Below the pieces are notes generated by a model. The model did no database searches and was not told the origin of the DNA. It was given only the letters and a program-made list of their open reading frames with translations. DNA of 64,000 bases from Alphaproteobacteria bacterium. GTDB taxonomy: Bacteria > Pseudomonadota > Alphaproteobacteria > Oceanibaculales > Oceanibaculaceae. Both the position numbers and the translations under genes were made by a program. The stretch covers positions 434,001 through 498,000 of the forward strand of contig JAHJHR010000017.1 of the NCBI GenBank assembly GCA_018823745.1. The letters are read 5' to 3'. Shown piece after piece: positions 53,058 to 62,067 of this stretch (positions are counted from its first letter, which is position 1; the number at the start of each line of letters is the position of its first letter).

Positions 53058-54653
53058 ATGCCTGACATGGCCCACCGCCTGAAGACGGTGCTGGTGATGG
53101 CGGTCGTGCTGGGCCTGACCAATTCCTGCGCCGGACCATCGGAACTGGCCGAACAGCCGCGCGAATTCCAGGCCCGCGATGCCGCGGAAGTCTTCGCCGC
53201 CGGCTATGACAACATCCGGGAATATTATCTGGAGCCGGTGCAGATCGGCAGCGTGGCCCTGCATGGCATGCAGGGGCTAAATGGCCTTGATCCGACGGTC
53301 TCCGTGGCTGGCGACGAGGATAAGGTGCAATTATCGGTCGGCCGGGCCGTGATCGGCGAATTCCCGGCCCCGCGCGCCGATGATTCGGTGCGCTGGGGCA
53401 TGCTGACGGCGGCGGTGGTCCTGGCCGGGCGCTCATCCTCGCCAACCCTGGCGAAGACCGCGCCGGAGCAGCTGTACCGCACCATCTTCGAGGCCTCCTT
53501 CAAGGATCTGGACAGGTTCTCGCGCTATGCCGATTACGATTCGGCCCGCGACAACCGGGCGCAGCGCGAAGGCTTTGGCGGGATCGGCATTTCCCTGCTG
53601 CCCGACGAAACCAAGGTCGTCGTTGCCAGTGTCATGCAGGACACACCGGCCTTTAGGGGCGGGCTGAAGGCGGGCGACGAGATTACCCATATCAATGGTG
53701 GCGACGTCCAGGGTCTGTCCAGCCGCGATGTGGTGGACAGGCTGCGCGGCATCATCAACACGCCGGTCTCGCTAACGTTGCGCCGCACCGCCAGCAGCAC
53801 CACGGGCAGCGCGGCGCCACAAACCCTCGACGTCACCCTGCGCCGGGCGCGCATCGTGCCGACCACAGTCAGCTTCGAGCGCATCGACGACATCGCCCAT
53901 ATAAAGCTGATGGGCTTCAACCAGGACACCACCGCCACCCTGTCACGGGCAATGGTGGAGGCCTGGCGCGAGATCGGGCCGCGCATGGCCGGCGTGGTGC
54001 TGGATGTGCGCGGCAATCCGGGCGGCCTGCTCGACCAGGCCGTCTCCGTCGCCGACATGTTCATCCCGTCCGGCGAGATCATCTCGACGCGTGGCCGTCA
54101 TCCACACAGCCAGCAGCGCTATGATGCGCGCAGTGACGATATCGCCCAGGGCCTGCCGATGGTCGTGCTGATCAATGGTGCCTCGGCCTCCGCCTCCGAG
54201 GTGGTCGCCGCTGCGCTTCAGGATAGTGGCCGGGCGCTGGTCATCGGCACCCGTTCCTTCGGCAAGGGATCGGTGCAGACCGTCATCCGCCTGCCCAATG
54301 ACGGCGAGATGACGCTGACCTGGGCCCGGCTGTTCGCCCCGTCGGGCTATGCCCTGTCGACCTATGGCGTCCTGCCCAGCGTCTGCACGGCCCACTACAC
54401 CGACGATCCGGTCCAGGTGATCAGCGACCTGCGGCGCGGCATGACCCGTCCCACGGCGCTGCTGAATGCCCGCCGCGTGGTCGCCGATCTCGACGCCGTG
54501 CGCCAGAAGGAATTGAGTGAGGCGTGCCCGTCCAAGCCCGCGCATAACGAGGCTATCGACCTGGAAGTGGCCCGGCTTCTGGTACGCGACCGGGAATTGC
54601 TGACCCGCATGCGGGAAATGTCTCTGGTGGCGGTCGCCCAGAAGACGCAGTAG
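53058..54653 (+). CDS. S41 C-terminal processing protease, exported
   Basis: A 531-residue periplasmic or lipid-anchored serine protease. I chose the ATG at 53058 because the protein then begins with a signal sequence (MPDMAHRLKTVLVMAVVLGL) ending in LTNSCAG, a weak lipobox. The frame is open from 52977. A PDZ domain (about 175-260; GGIGISLLPDETKVVVAS) precedes the S41 core. Catalytic Ser lies in GASASASEVVAAAL near 373 and Lys in SFGKGSVQTVIRL near 400, with DVRGNPGGLLDQAV near 315. It follows rnr after 193 bases. Likely roles are tail-specific proteolysis in the envelope; the substrate is unknown. Confidence 0.9.
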   Translation: MPDMAHRLKTVLVMAVVLGLTNSCAGPSELAEQPREFQARDAAEVFAAGYDNIREYYLEPVQIGSVALHGMQGLNGLDPTVSVAGDEDKVQLSVGRAVIGEFPAPRADDSVRWGMLTAAVVLAGRSSSPTLAKTAPEQLYRTIFEASFKDLDRFSRYADYDSARDNRAQREGFGGIGISLLPDETKVVVASVMQDTPAFRGGLKAGDEITHINGGDVQGLSSRDVVDRLRGIINTPVSLTLRRTASSTTGSAAPQTLDVTLRRARIVPTTVSFERIDDIAHIKLMGFNQDTTATLSRAMVEAWREIGPRMAGVVLDVRGNPGGLLDQAVSVADMFIPSGEIISTRGRHPHSQQRYDARSDDIAQGLPMVVLINGASASASEVVAAALQDSGRALVIGTRSFGKGSVQTVIRLPNDGEMTLTWARLFAPSGYALSTYGVLPSVCTAHYTDDPVQVISDLRRGMTRPTALLNARRVVADLDAVRQKELSEACPSKPAHNEAIDLEVARLLVRDRELLTRMREMSLVAVAQKTQ

Positions 54654-54699
54654 GATAGCCGAAGACGCAATTATCAGCCCCACCGGTGCAGCTAATGGC

Positions 54700-54727
54700 T
54701 TGACAGGAAATTTCCTGCGGCTATGTT
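54700..54727 (+). promoter_or_regulatory. Strong rpmG promoter overlapping a 14-base perfect palindrome
   Basis: TTGACA (54700-54705) and TATGTT (54722-54727) are 16 bases apart. A perfect palindrome CAGGAAATTTCCTG (54704-54717) fills most of the spacer, where a bound repressor would block RNA polymerase. Confidence 0.65.
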
Positions 54728-54769
54728 CTGCGCCTCTTTTGCAACTGCATGAATAGTGGACCGGCCGCC

Positions 54770-54937
54770 ATGGCGAAGTCGAACACCCTTCTGATCAAGC
54801 TGATCAGCACCGCCGATACGGGCTTTTTCTACGTCGCGAAAAAGAATCCGCGGACGATGACCGGCAAGCTCGAACTGAAGAAATACGACCCGAAGGTTCG
54901 CAAGCACGTGCTGTTCCGCGAATCCAAGATCAAGTAA
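54770..54937 (+). CDS. rpmG: 50S ribosomal protein L33
   Basis: The 55-residue large-subunit ribosomal protein. It starts at ATG 54770 ([19 protein letters not shown]); an ATG 7 codons earlier is not conserved. It contains [20 protein letters not shown] and ends RESKIK. There are no cysteine pairs, so it is the zinc-free form. It has its own promoter and terminator, i.e. it is monocistronic. Confidence 0.97.
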   Translation: MAKSNTLLIKLISTADTGFFYVAKKNPRTMTGKLELKKYDPKVRKHVLFRESKIK

Positions 54938-54965
54938 GATCGCCGCATCAGGCATCTGACTGACG

Positions 54966-54986
54966 GGCCGCCTCAGGGCGGCCTTT
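54966..54986 (+). terminator. Terminator of rpmG
   Basis: GGCCGCC (54966-54972) pairs with GGCGGCC (54977-54983) around a TCAG loop, followed by TTTGTCATTT, 29 bases after the rpmG stop. It may also serve the convergent pleD on the other strand. Confidence 0.8.
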
Positions 54987-55020
54987 GTCATTTCCGGGGC
55001 TGGCTTGGCCCCCCGGCTTC

Positions 55021-56451
55021 CTAGGTGGCAGAATTCAGGAAGCGCGTCGTGTTGCTGTCGACGACCTCGGTGCTCTGGTCATACAGCTTCACGCAGTTGC
55101 GGCCGCCATTCTTGGCCTGATACAGGGCCTGGTCGGCACGGCGCAGCAATTCCGTCGGATCGCTGCTGGTATCCGCATTATCCGCGATGCCGATGCTGAC
55201 CGACAGATCCAGGGTTTCCCCGACCTTGTCCATCCGGTTGAACGGTGCATCGGCGATCTTCCGGCGCAGCCTTTCGGCCACCCGCAGAGCGATCTCCCGG
55301 TCGGCATCGGGCATCACCACGACGAATTCCTCGCCGCCCAGCCGGGCCACAAGATCAAAATTGCGGACATTGCCCATGATGCGCGTGGCGATCTCGCGCA
55401 GCACATCATCGCCCACGGCATGGCCATAGGTGTCGTTGACCCGCTTGAAGTGGTCCAGATCCATCAGCAGGATCGACATCGCCTTCTTGGCATCGCCGCT
55501 GCGCGTCGTCAGCCCCTTCAGATGGCTGAACAGATAGCGGCGGTTATAAAGCCCCGTCAGGCTGTCTGTAAGCGCCAGGGACAGGCTCTGCTCGTAATTC
55601 TCGCGCAGCCGGTCCTGATAGCGCCGCCGCCTGATCTGGGTGCGTGCACGGGCCAGCAACTCATTCCGGTCGATCGGCTTGATCAGATAGTCATTCACGC
55701 CCAGATCCAGCCCCTTGGCGATCTTGGGTATCTGGTCATCCTCGCCGACAAGAAGGATCGGCACCTGGCGCGTCCTGTCTTGGGCACGCAGCTGCGAGCA
55801 TAGCCGCAGGGCATCGCCATCGTTCAGGCCCAGGCTGGTGATGATGAGGTCGTATTCGCCGGAGATTGCCCGCGCCAGCCCCTTGGCGATCGATATCTCG
55901 ATATCGACCCGCTGGGCATCGCCGCGCAGGATATCCTCGATATTGGCGATATCGATCGGGTTGTCCTCGATGATTAGGATTGCCGCCCCGCTGGTATCGA
56001 CCTCGACCGCCTGTTCCGGTTGCAGCATGACGCCCAGGTCATGCGAGGTCTGCTCGCGCATGCGCCATTCATCCATCATGGTCTTCAGACGCACCAAGGA
56101 GCGTACCCGCGCAAACAGCGCCGTGTCGTTCACCGGCTTGGTCAGGAAATCGTCGGCTCCCGCTTCCAACCCCTTCACCCGGTCACTGGCATCCGACAGG
56201 GCGGTAACCATCACGACGGGGATATGCTGGGTCTTGCCATCCTGCTTCAGGCGGCGGCACACCTCGAAGCCATCCATGGCCGGCATCATGATGTCGAGCA
56301 GGATAATATCGGGCGATTCCTGGGTTGCCAGGCGCAGCGCATCCACCCCGTTCATGGCCGTAATCACGTCGAAATACTCCGCCGAAAGCTTGGCTTCCAG
56401 CAGCTTCACATTCGGCAGGACATCATCGACGACGAGAACGCGTCCGGGCAT
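55021..56451 (-). CDS. pleD: PleD-type response regulator diguanylate cyclase
   Basis: A 476-residue polar-differentiation regulator making cyclic-di-GMP. Receiver 1 (about 3-120) has phospho-Asp in IILLDIMMPAMDG near 53 and Lys in FLTKPVND near 105. Receiver 2 (about 155-270) reads IITSLGLNDGD where the Asp should be, so it is a pseudo-receiver for dimerisation. The GGDEF domain (about 300-460) has ARLGGEEFVVV near 378. An RNFD immediately before it forms the RxxD inhibition site. This is the exact PleD architecture. It is transcribed after divK with a 4-base gap. Confidence 0.95.
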   Translation of the reverse strand: MPGRVLVVDDVLPNVKLLEAKLSAEYFDVITAMNGVDALRLATQESPDIILLDIMMPAMDGFEVCRRLKQDGKTQHIPVVMVTALSDASDRVKGLEAGADDFLTKPVNDTALFARVRSLVRLKTMMDEWRMREQTSHDLGVMLQPEQAVEVDTSGAAILIIEDNPIDIANIEDILRGDAQRVDIEISIAKGLARAISGEYDLIITSLGLNDGDALRLCSQLRAQDRTRQVPILLVGEDDQIPKIAKGLDLGVNDYLIKPIDRNELLARARTQIRRRRYQDRLRENYEQSLSLALTDSLTGLYNRRYLFSHLKGLTTRSGDAKKAMSILLMDLDHFKRVNDTYGHAVGDDVLREIATRIMGNVRNFDLVARLGGEEFVVVMPDADREIALRVAERLRRKIADAPFNRMDKVGETLDLSVSIGIADNADTSSDPTELLRRADQALYQAKNGGRNCVKLYDQSTEVVDSNTTRFLNSAT

Positions 56452-56455
56452 GGGC

Positions 56456-56821
56456 TCAGCTCAGGAATTTCTGCACGGTCTCCAGAAAATTCTGCACCGA
56501 GATTGGCTTGGCGATATAAGCCTCGCACCCGCCTTCCCGGATCTTTTCTTCATCGCCCTTCATGGCAAAGGCGGTCACCGCAATGACGGGTATAGATTTC
56601 AGGCGATCATCTTCCTTGATCCATTTGGTGACCTCCAGACCGGAGACTTCCGGCAGCTGGATATCCATCAGGATAAGGTCCGGATGATGCTCGCGTGCTA
56701 TCTTCAGGGCCTCCATGCCATCACGGGTCTGCAATATGTCATAGCCATGCGCTTCCAGCAGGTCGTGGAACAGCTTCATATTCAGCTCGTTATCCTCGAC
56801 GATCAGAACCGTCTTCGCCAT
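56456..56821 (-). CDS. divK: Cell-cycle response regulator DivK
   Basis: A 121-residue single-domain receiver. It reads [23 protein letters not shown] at the start, with phospho-Asp in [14 protein letters not shown] near residue 53, Thr in [13 protein letters not shown] near 83, and Lys in [14 protein letters not shown] near 105. These features match DivK, which in alphaproteobacteria works with PleC/DivJ kinases and PleD in the CtrA pathway. It is first in the divK-pleD operon and divergent from the ROK kinase gene 187 bases away. Confidence 0.94.
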   Translation of the reverse strand: MAKTVLIVEDNELNMKLFHDLLEAHGYDILQTRDGMEALKIAREHHPDLILMDIQLPEVSGLEVTKWIKEDDRLKSIPVIAVTAFAMKGDEEKIREGGCEAYIAKPISVQNFLETVQKFLS

Positions 56822-57008
56822 TCTTCCTCCGTTTTGCGGATGCAGATTCCGCCCGAGGTTTATCGCCTGTAAAACGCTATCAGGTGCAGGCCATTTCCTG
56901 AAATCGCAGCTTATCCGATTATTACCAGTTGCACGCAGCTTTTCCGAAGCGGTTTGTTTGGCAGGTTATAAGGACTTTCCTCAGAATGAAAAATAGACAG
57001 GAACAGGC

Positions 57009-57929
57009 ATGAGGTTGGGAATCGATCTGGGGGGCACAAAGATCGAGATCATCGCCCTGGATCAGGCCACCGGCGGTGCGCTGCTGCGCGAAAGGGTGGC
57101 CACGCCGCAGGGCGATTACGAGGGCACGGTGCGGGCCATTGCCGATCTGGTGCGGATGGCGGAAGACCGGACCGGCCGGCGCGGCACCGTGGGCATCGGC
57201 ATTCCGGGGACAATCTCGCCAGCCACCGGGCTTATCAAGAACGCCAATTCGGTCTGCCTGATCGGTCATGCGCTGGACAAGGATATCGCGGCGGCCATCG
57301 ACCGGCCGGTGCGGCTGGCGAATGACGCCAATTGCTTCGCTTTGTCCGAGGCGACCGATGGAGCGGCCGCCGGGGCGGGTGTCGTCTTCGGCGCCATATT
57401 GGGCACCGGTTGCGGCGGCGGCATCGTTGTCGATGGCCGGCCGCTGGTCGGCCCCAATGCGATTGCCGGTGAATGGGGCCATACCCCCCTGCCCTGGCCG
57501 AATGATGCAGAGCGGCCCGGCCCGGATTGCTATTGCGGCCTGCAGGGCTGCCTGGAGACCTATCTGTCCGGCACTGGCCTAGCCGCCGATTACCGGCGCC
57601 AGACCGGCCGCGACCTGAAGAGCCCCGACGTGGTCGCCGCCGCAGAAGCCGGTGAACCGGAGGCGGAGCAGGTTCTGCAGCGCTATGAGGACCGTCTGGC
57701 ACGCGCCCTGGCCAGCATGATGAACATACTGGACCCGGATGTGATCGTGCTGGGCGGCGGGCTGTCGAGCCTGCAGCGGCTTTATGTTTCTATCCCGAAG
57801 CTCTGGGGCCGCCACGTCTTCTCCGATACGGTGGTGACCCCCCTGGTGCCGCCGAAGCACGGCGATTCCAGCGGCGTGCGCGGTGCCGCCTGGCTCTGGC
57901 CCGATGTAAAAATGAATGGCGACGCCTGA
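57009..57929 (+). CDS. ROK-family sugar kinase (fructokinase-like)
   Basis: A 306-residue ROK kinase. The ATP site is MRLGIDLGGTKIEIIALD at the start. The catalytic base is in LANDANCFALSEA near residue 106. GTGCGGGIVVDG lies near 134. The ROK zinc motif is EWGH followed by CYCGLQGCLETYLSG (about 156-190). ROK kinases of this length phosphorylate fructose, glucose or N-acetyl sugars; the sugar is not clear. A GACAGGAACAGGC site precedes the ATG. The last 14 bases overlap the dinB start. Confidence 0.92.
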   Translation: MRLGIDLGGTKIEIIALDQATGGALLRERVATPQGDYEGTVRAIADLVRMAEDRTGRRGTVGIGIPGTISPATGLIKNANSVCLIGHALDKDIAAAIDRPVRLANDANCFALSEATDGAAAGAGVVFGAILGTGCGGGIVVDGRPLVGPNAIAGEWGHTPLPWPNDAERPGPDCYCGLQGCLETYLSGTGLAADYRRQTGRDLKSPDVVAAAEAGEPEAEQVLQRYEDRLARALASMMNILDPDVIVLGGGLSSLQRLYVSIPKLWGRHVFSDTVVTPLVPPKHGDSSGVRGAAWLWPDVKMNGDA

Positions 57930-59199
57930 TCTTGCCGGGGTCTGCCGTGAGTGCGGCCATGTCCTGCCGGCAGGGGATGAGTCTGTCCGCTGTCCGGCCT
58001 GCGCCTCACCGCGGCTGATTCGCCATGCCGAGCTGAACAGTCTGACCATCGCCCATCTGGATTGCGATGCCTTCTATGCCAGCGTGGAAAAGCGCGACGA
58101 CCCCAGCCTGCGCGACAAGCCGGTCCTGATCGGTGGCGGCCGGCGCGGCGTGGTGTCGGCGGCCTGCTATGTCGCGCGGCTGTATGGCTGCCGCTCCGCC
58201 ATGCCGATGTTCAAGGCGCTGAAGCTGTGTCCCAACGCCGTCGTCATCAAGCCGGACATGGCGAAATACAGCGCCGCCGGCAACGAGGTGCGGCGGCTGA
58301 TGCAGGAGACGACGCCGCTGGTGCAGCCGCTGTCCATCGACGAGGCGTTCCTCGATCTTGGCGGCACGGAGAAGCTGCACAAGGGCAGCCCGGCGCATAC
58401 GCTGGTCCTGCTTGCCCAGCGCATCGAGCGGCAGATCGGCATCACGGTTTCCGTCGGCCTCAGCTACAACAAGTTTCTCGCCAAGATCGCCTCCGACCTC
58501 GACAAGCCGCGTGGCTTCGCCATTATCGGCCGGCAGGAGGCCCGGGAATTCCTGGCCGCGCAGCCGGTCTCGCTGATCTGGGGCGTCGGTCAGGCACTGC
58601 AGGCCCGGCTGGTGAAGGATGGCATCACCCATATCGGCCATCTGCAGCATATGGCGGAGCGCGACCTCGTCACCCGCTACGGCGTCATGGGCCAGCGGCT
58701 GGCGCAATTCTCCCAGGGTATCGACCTGCGCCGGGTGGAGCCGGAACGCGAGACGAAAAGCATCTCGGCCGAGACCACCTTCGACGACGATATCGCCGAT
58801 CCCGATGAGCTGAAGCGTATCCTGTGGCGGCTGTCAGAGAAACTCGCCAAGCGCCTGAAAGCCGCCGAACTGGCCGGCGCCGGCATCACGCTGAAGCTGA
58901 AAACGTCAGATTTCCAGACGATCACCCGCAGCAAGCGGCTGGACAGCCCGACGCTGCTGGCCGAAAGACTGTACCGCACCGCCCTGCCGCTGCTGGAGCG
59001 GGAAGCGACCGGCACGGCCTTCCGGCTGATCGGCATCGGGGCCAGCGGCTTCGCCGCCGCCGACCAGGCGGACCCGCCTGATCTGGTCGATCAGGACCGC
59101 GAGCGGCAGAAGAAAATCGAAGGGGCCATGGACGCCGTGCGCAAGAAGCTGGGCGATTCGGCGATCCTGAAAGGCCGGGGTTTCGGCGCGAAACGCTAG
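57916..59199 (+). CDS. dinB: DNA polymerase IV with N-terminal zinc ribbon
   Basis: A 427-residue Y-family translesion polymerase. Before the palm a short zinc-ribbon-like segment is fused: CRECGHVLPAG and RCPACASPRLIRHAEL (about 10-36). The polymerase follows: DCDAFYASVEKRDDPSL near 50, the YG-containing AARLYGCRSAMPMFKAL-type finger, PLSIDEAFLDLGG near 140 and SVGLSYNKFLAKIASD near 178. A little-finger domain ends at about 390. The gene starts inside the 3' end of the ROK kinase gene, so no private promoter or LexA box is seen directly before it. The ribbon is an unusual addition relative to E. coli DinB. Confidence 0.94.
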   Translation: MATPDLAGVCRECGHVLPAGDESVRCPACASPRLIRHAELNSLTIAHLDCDAFYASVEKRDDPSLRDKPVLIGGGRRGVVSAACYVARLYGCRSAMPMFKALKLCPNAVVIKPDMAKYSAAGNEVRRLMQETTPLVQPLSIDEAFLDLGGTEKLHKGSPAHTLVLLAQRIERQIGITVSVGLSYNKFLAKIASDLDKPRGFAIIGRQEAREFLAAQPVSLIWGVGQALQARLVKDGITHIGHLQHMAERDLVTRYGVMGQRLAQFSQGIDLRRVEPERETKSISAETTFDDDIADPDELKRILWRLSEKLAKRLKAAELAGAGITLKLKTSDFQTITRSKRLDSPTLLAERLYRTALPLLEREATGTAFRLIGIGASGFAAADQADPPDLVDQDRERQKKIEGAMDAVRKKLGDSAILKGRGFGAKR

Positions 59200-60020
59200 C
59201 AGCCGGGATCGGACAGGGCCTCGACCTTCTCCAGAGTCGCGTCGACAACGAAATCGCCGTAATCCAGCTTCAGATCCGTGGCGATGCCATTGTCGTAGAG
59301 GCGCAGCCCCAGCTCGTAATCGGGTTGGCCGCTGGCCTGCGCCTTGGCGCCGAAAAAGGCCAGGCGCACCGGCCAGGACGGGCGGCGCAGCAGCTCCGGC
59401 ACATCCGTCTCGGCCGAGGCGGGAATCCGGGAACCGATGGCAGCCGTGATCTCCATCGCGCCTTCGACCTCATTGCCGTCGAAAACCCGGGCCGCCAGGA
59501 AACGCTTGCCGGATTCCGCCGCCGTCAGGATGGCCAGGGTATGTTCCGTGGGGAACATGAAATCCTTCGGTAGATCGATCTTCTCCGGTGCAGGCTGAGC
59601 GAAGCTGGCAAGGCCGCCGGTTTCGCCGCTGCGCTCGGCCCGGCCGCTGACATTCTCGGACCCGCCCATCGGCCGGTTGCGCTCGACGAAAAAGCGGTAG
59701 CTCGATCCGTCCTTCGCCTCATAGGTCACGAAGGTGACCGCGATATCGGATTCGCTGCCCTGATTATAGCGCAGGTTCAGCCGGTAGCGCTGTTCCACGG
59801 TCCAGCCTTCGCAGCTGTCGCCCCACTCCATCAGCATCGCGCCCTGGGCATCGACAACCGTGCTGCCGGAGGCGGTCTTGCCCAGCGTCATCTTGTAGAC
59901 GGCGCGGTGCGAGGCGATGTCGAAAGCCCCCGCCGGCCCAGACGGCACCACCAGCATGGCGGCAGCGCCCAGGCTCAAACCCAGGGTCAAAGACAGACCG
60001 GAACGCCAGCGCATCATCAT
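59196..60020 (-). CDS. eipB: EipB-like periplasmic envelope-integrity protein (DUF1849)
   Basis: A 274-residue exported protein of the DUF1849/EipB family, which in Brucella forms a beta-spiral fold and protects the envelope. The start lies among three successive Met codons (60020, 60017, 60014) after GGAGA. The third, MRWRSGLSLTLGL, has the best spacing. The signal peptide cleaves near GPAGAFDIASHRA. Two cysteines, in WGDSCEGW and at the terminal SDPGC, match the conserved disulfide. KMTLGKTASGSTVVDAQGAM is a further family block. Its 3' end overlaps dinB by 4 bases. Confidence 0.9.
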   Translation of the reverse strand: MMMRWRSGLSLTLGLSLGAAAMLVVPSGPAGAFDIASHRAVYKMTLGKTASGSTVVDAQGAMLMEWGDSCEGWTVEQRYRLNLRYNQGSESDIAVTFVTYEAKDGSSYRFFVERNRPMGGSENVSGRAERSGETGGLASFAQPAPEKIDLPKDFMFPTEHTLAILTAAESGKRFLAARVFDGNEVEGAMEITAAIGSRIPASAETDVPELLRRPSWPVRLAFFGAKAQASGQPDYELGLRLYDNGIATDLKLDYGDFVVDATLEKVEALSDPGC

Positions 60021-60145
60021 TCTCCAAAACCTTGCCGTTGAAATCGCCATACCCATACGATGATCTATAGTGCCTGAGGGCCGGTGCAACCGCACCGCAA
60101 TTTCGTGAAACGACAAGAGCTTGGCTCGATCAATAGGGAGGATTT

Positions 60146-61114
60146 ATGGCACAGGCGCGCCCCCGCATCCTGGTGACACGCAAAATGCCGGCACAAATAG
60201 AGGCACGCATCGCCCGCGACTATGACGCGACGACGAATCCCGAGGACAGCGTTTTCGATGCCGACCGTTTGGTGCGCGACAGCGCCGGGCATCAGGGTCT
60301 GCTGGTCTGCTCGACGGAGAAACTGCCGGCCAGGGTGATCGAGAAGCTGCCCGACGAAATCCGGATCATCGCCACCTTCTCCGTTGGCCATGACCATATC
60401 GATCTGGACGCCGCCAGGGCGCGCGGCATCACCGTCACCAATACGCCCGATGTGCTGACAGACGCGACGGCGGATACAACTTTCCTGCTGCTGCTGGCCG
60501 CCGCAAGGCGGGCCTATGAGGGCGAAAGGATGGTGCGTGAGGATCGCTGGGGACGATGGGCACCGACCAGCATGCTGGGCGTCCATGTCACCGGCAAGCG
60601 CCTCGCCATTCTTGGCATGGGGCGGATCGGCCGGGCCGTTGCCCAGCGGGCGCGCGGCTTCGAGATGGAAATCCACTACAACAACCGCAGCCGCCTGTCG
60701 CCGGAGCTGGAACAGGGAGCCATTTTCCATGAAGACCCGGAGGAATTGCTGGGCGTTGCCGATTTCCTGTCGATCAACTGCCCGGCGACGGCGGAAACCC
60801 ATCACTTCCTGAATGCCGCGCGGATTGCCCGTCTGCCGGATGGCGCGGTGGTGGTGAACACGGCGCGCGGCGCCATCGTGCATGACGAGTCGCTGATCGC
60901 GGCGCTGAAATCCGGCAAGCTGGCCGCGGCCGGGCTGGATGTGTTCGAGAATGAACCCGCCATTCATCCAGGCTACCGCGATCTGTCCAATTGCTTCCTG
61001 CTGCCGCATATCGGCAGCGCCACCAATGAGACCCGCCAGGCGATGGGGTTCCGGGCGCTGGACAATCTGGACGCCTTCTTCGCCGCCCGCCCGCCGCGCG
61101 ACAGGGTGGTCTAG
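60146..61114 (+). CDS. D-2-hydroxyacid dehydrogenase (glyoxylate/hydroxypyruvate reductase type)
   Basis: A 322-residue NAD(P)H-dependent enzyme. The nucleotide-binding fold has LAILGMGRIGRAVAQRARG near residue 152. The catalytic Arg is in VVNTARGAIVHDESL near 232, the Glu in VFENEPAIHPGY near 266, and the His in LLPHIGSATNETR near 284. Length and layout fit glyoxylate reductases. GGGAGGATTT precedes the ATG. It is divergent from eipB, and a hairpin follows it at 61127. The true substrate is not decidable. Confidence 0.93.
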   Translation: MAQARPRILVTRKMPAQIEARIARDYDATTNPEDSVFDADRLVRDSAGHQGLLVCSTEKLPARVIEKLPDEIRIIATFSVGHDHIDLDAARARGITVTNTPDVLTDATADTTFLLLLAAARRAYEGERMVREDRWGRWAPTSMLGVHVTGKRLAILGMGRIGRAVAQRARGFEMEIHYNNRSRLSPELEQGAIFHEDPEELLGVADFLSINCPATAETHHFLNAARIARLPDGAVVVNTARGAIVHDESLIAALKSGKLAAAGLDVFENEPAIHPGYRDLSNCFLLPHIGSATNETRQAMGFRALDNLDAFFAARPPRDRVV

Positions 61115-61126
61115 TTTACCTAGCCA

Positions 61127-61161
61127 GCCGTCAGCCCGGCAGGAATTGCCGGTCTGACGGC
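61127..61161 (+). terminator. Strong hairpin after the hydroxyacid dehydrogenase gene
   Basis: GCCGTCAG pairs with CTGACGGC, with an inner CGGCA/TGCCG stem and GGAAT loop, starting 13 bases after the stop. There is no T-tract directly after it, so it may act as an RNA stabiliser or a weak terminator. Confidence 0.5.
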
Positions 61162-61216
61162 ACAGGGAATTTCTCTATCCATATGATTTTATTATAACTT
61201 CCATCCCATAACCCCT

Positions 61217-61231
61217 TGGCATGAGGCTTGC
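61217..61231 (+). promoter_or_regulatory. Sigma-54-type promoter before the GGDEF gene
   Basis: TGGCATGAGGCTTGC matches the -24/-12 consensus TGGCACG-N4-TTGC with one difference and the correct 12-base GG-to-GC spacing. The transcription start would be near 61243. The ATG at 61247 would then be almost leaderless, so the ATG at 61280 is favoured. Confidence 0.65.
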
Positions 61232-61279
61232 GAAGTTACCGGCAGGATGAGTTATCCGGTTGGGAGACCCGTAAACGCC

Positions 61280-62020
61280 ATGTCTGCTGTCTTGACCATA
61301 TTGCCGCCGACCGAAACCGCTGCCCCGGTGAGCGTTGACACGCTGATGCGGGCTCTGGGCGATGACGCCAATACCGATGCCGGGCTCCAGGCCTGGCTGG
61401 CCGACACCGCCAGCCTGCTGGGCAATTCGGATCGCCTGACCACCGCCGAGATCATGCGGCTGGCCCTGGCCGTCGCCGAGGCCCGCCACATCATCGCCCT
61501 GCAGCAGCAGCAGATCGACCGCCTGCAGAACCTCTCGGTCACGGATGAGCTGACCGGGCTGTATAACCGGCGCGGTTTTGCCAGCCAATTGTCGAGTGCG
61601 CTGGAGGAAGCCCGGCGCAACGACAGCGGCGGCGTGCTGATCTATGCCGATGTCGACAGCTTCAAGCAGATCAATGATTGCCACGGCCATGCCGCCGGCG
61701 ATCTGGTGCTGAAGAAGGTCAGCGAAACCCTGGCCGACCGGGTGCGGCGCCATGACAGCGTGGCACGCATGGGCGGCGATGAGTTTGCCACCCTGCTGAC
61801 CCGCACCGACAGCGAATCGGGTTTCGCCCGCGCCCATCAGCTGTCGCGCCAGCTGAACCGGCTGACCGTGACCTATAACGGCGCCGCCATTCCGGTCCGT
61901 GTCAGCGTCGGGGTTGTCGCCTTCGGCCCGAACGACACCGAGGCCACGCTGATGGCCCGTGCCGACAAGGAAATGTACCAGAACAAACAGAGCAACCGCC
62001 GCCTCGCGCTCGTCGAATAG
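61280..62020 (+). CDS. GGDEF diguanylate cyclase
   Basis: A 246-residue protein (257 if begun at 61247, MSYPVGRP). An N-terminal helical region of about 80 residues ends in a coiled stretch (LALAVAEARHIIALQQQQIDRLQ). The GGDEF domain (about 85-246) follows, with LTGLYNRRGFASQL, VDSFKQINDCHGHAAGD, and an intact RMGGDEFATLL near 160. RRHD before it is an RxxD inhibition site. It has no membrane segment or sensor domain. The sigma-54-like promoter immediately upstream would tie it to an enhancer-binding regulator, perhaps a motility or nitrogen signal. Confidence 0.9.
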   Translation: MSAVLTILPPTETAAPVSVDTLMRALGDDANTDAGLQAWLADTASLLGNSDRLTTAEIMRLALAVAEARHIIALQQQQIDRLQNLSVTDELTGLYNRRGFASQLSSALEEARRNDSGGVLIYADVDSFKQINDCHGHAAGDLVLKKVSETLADRVRRHDSVARMGGDEFATLLTRTDSESGFARAHQLSRQLNRLTVTYNGAAIPVRVSVGVVAFGPNDTEATLMARADKEMYQNKQSNRRLALVE

Positions 62021-62067
62021 CGCTTTACGGCTTTGTGCCGCCGCAATGCGGATGGTATGAGACGGGT

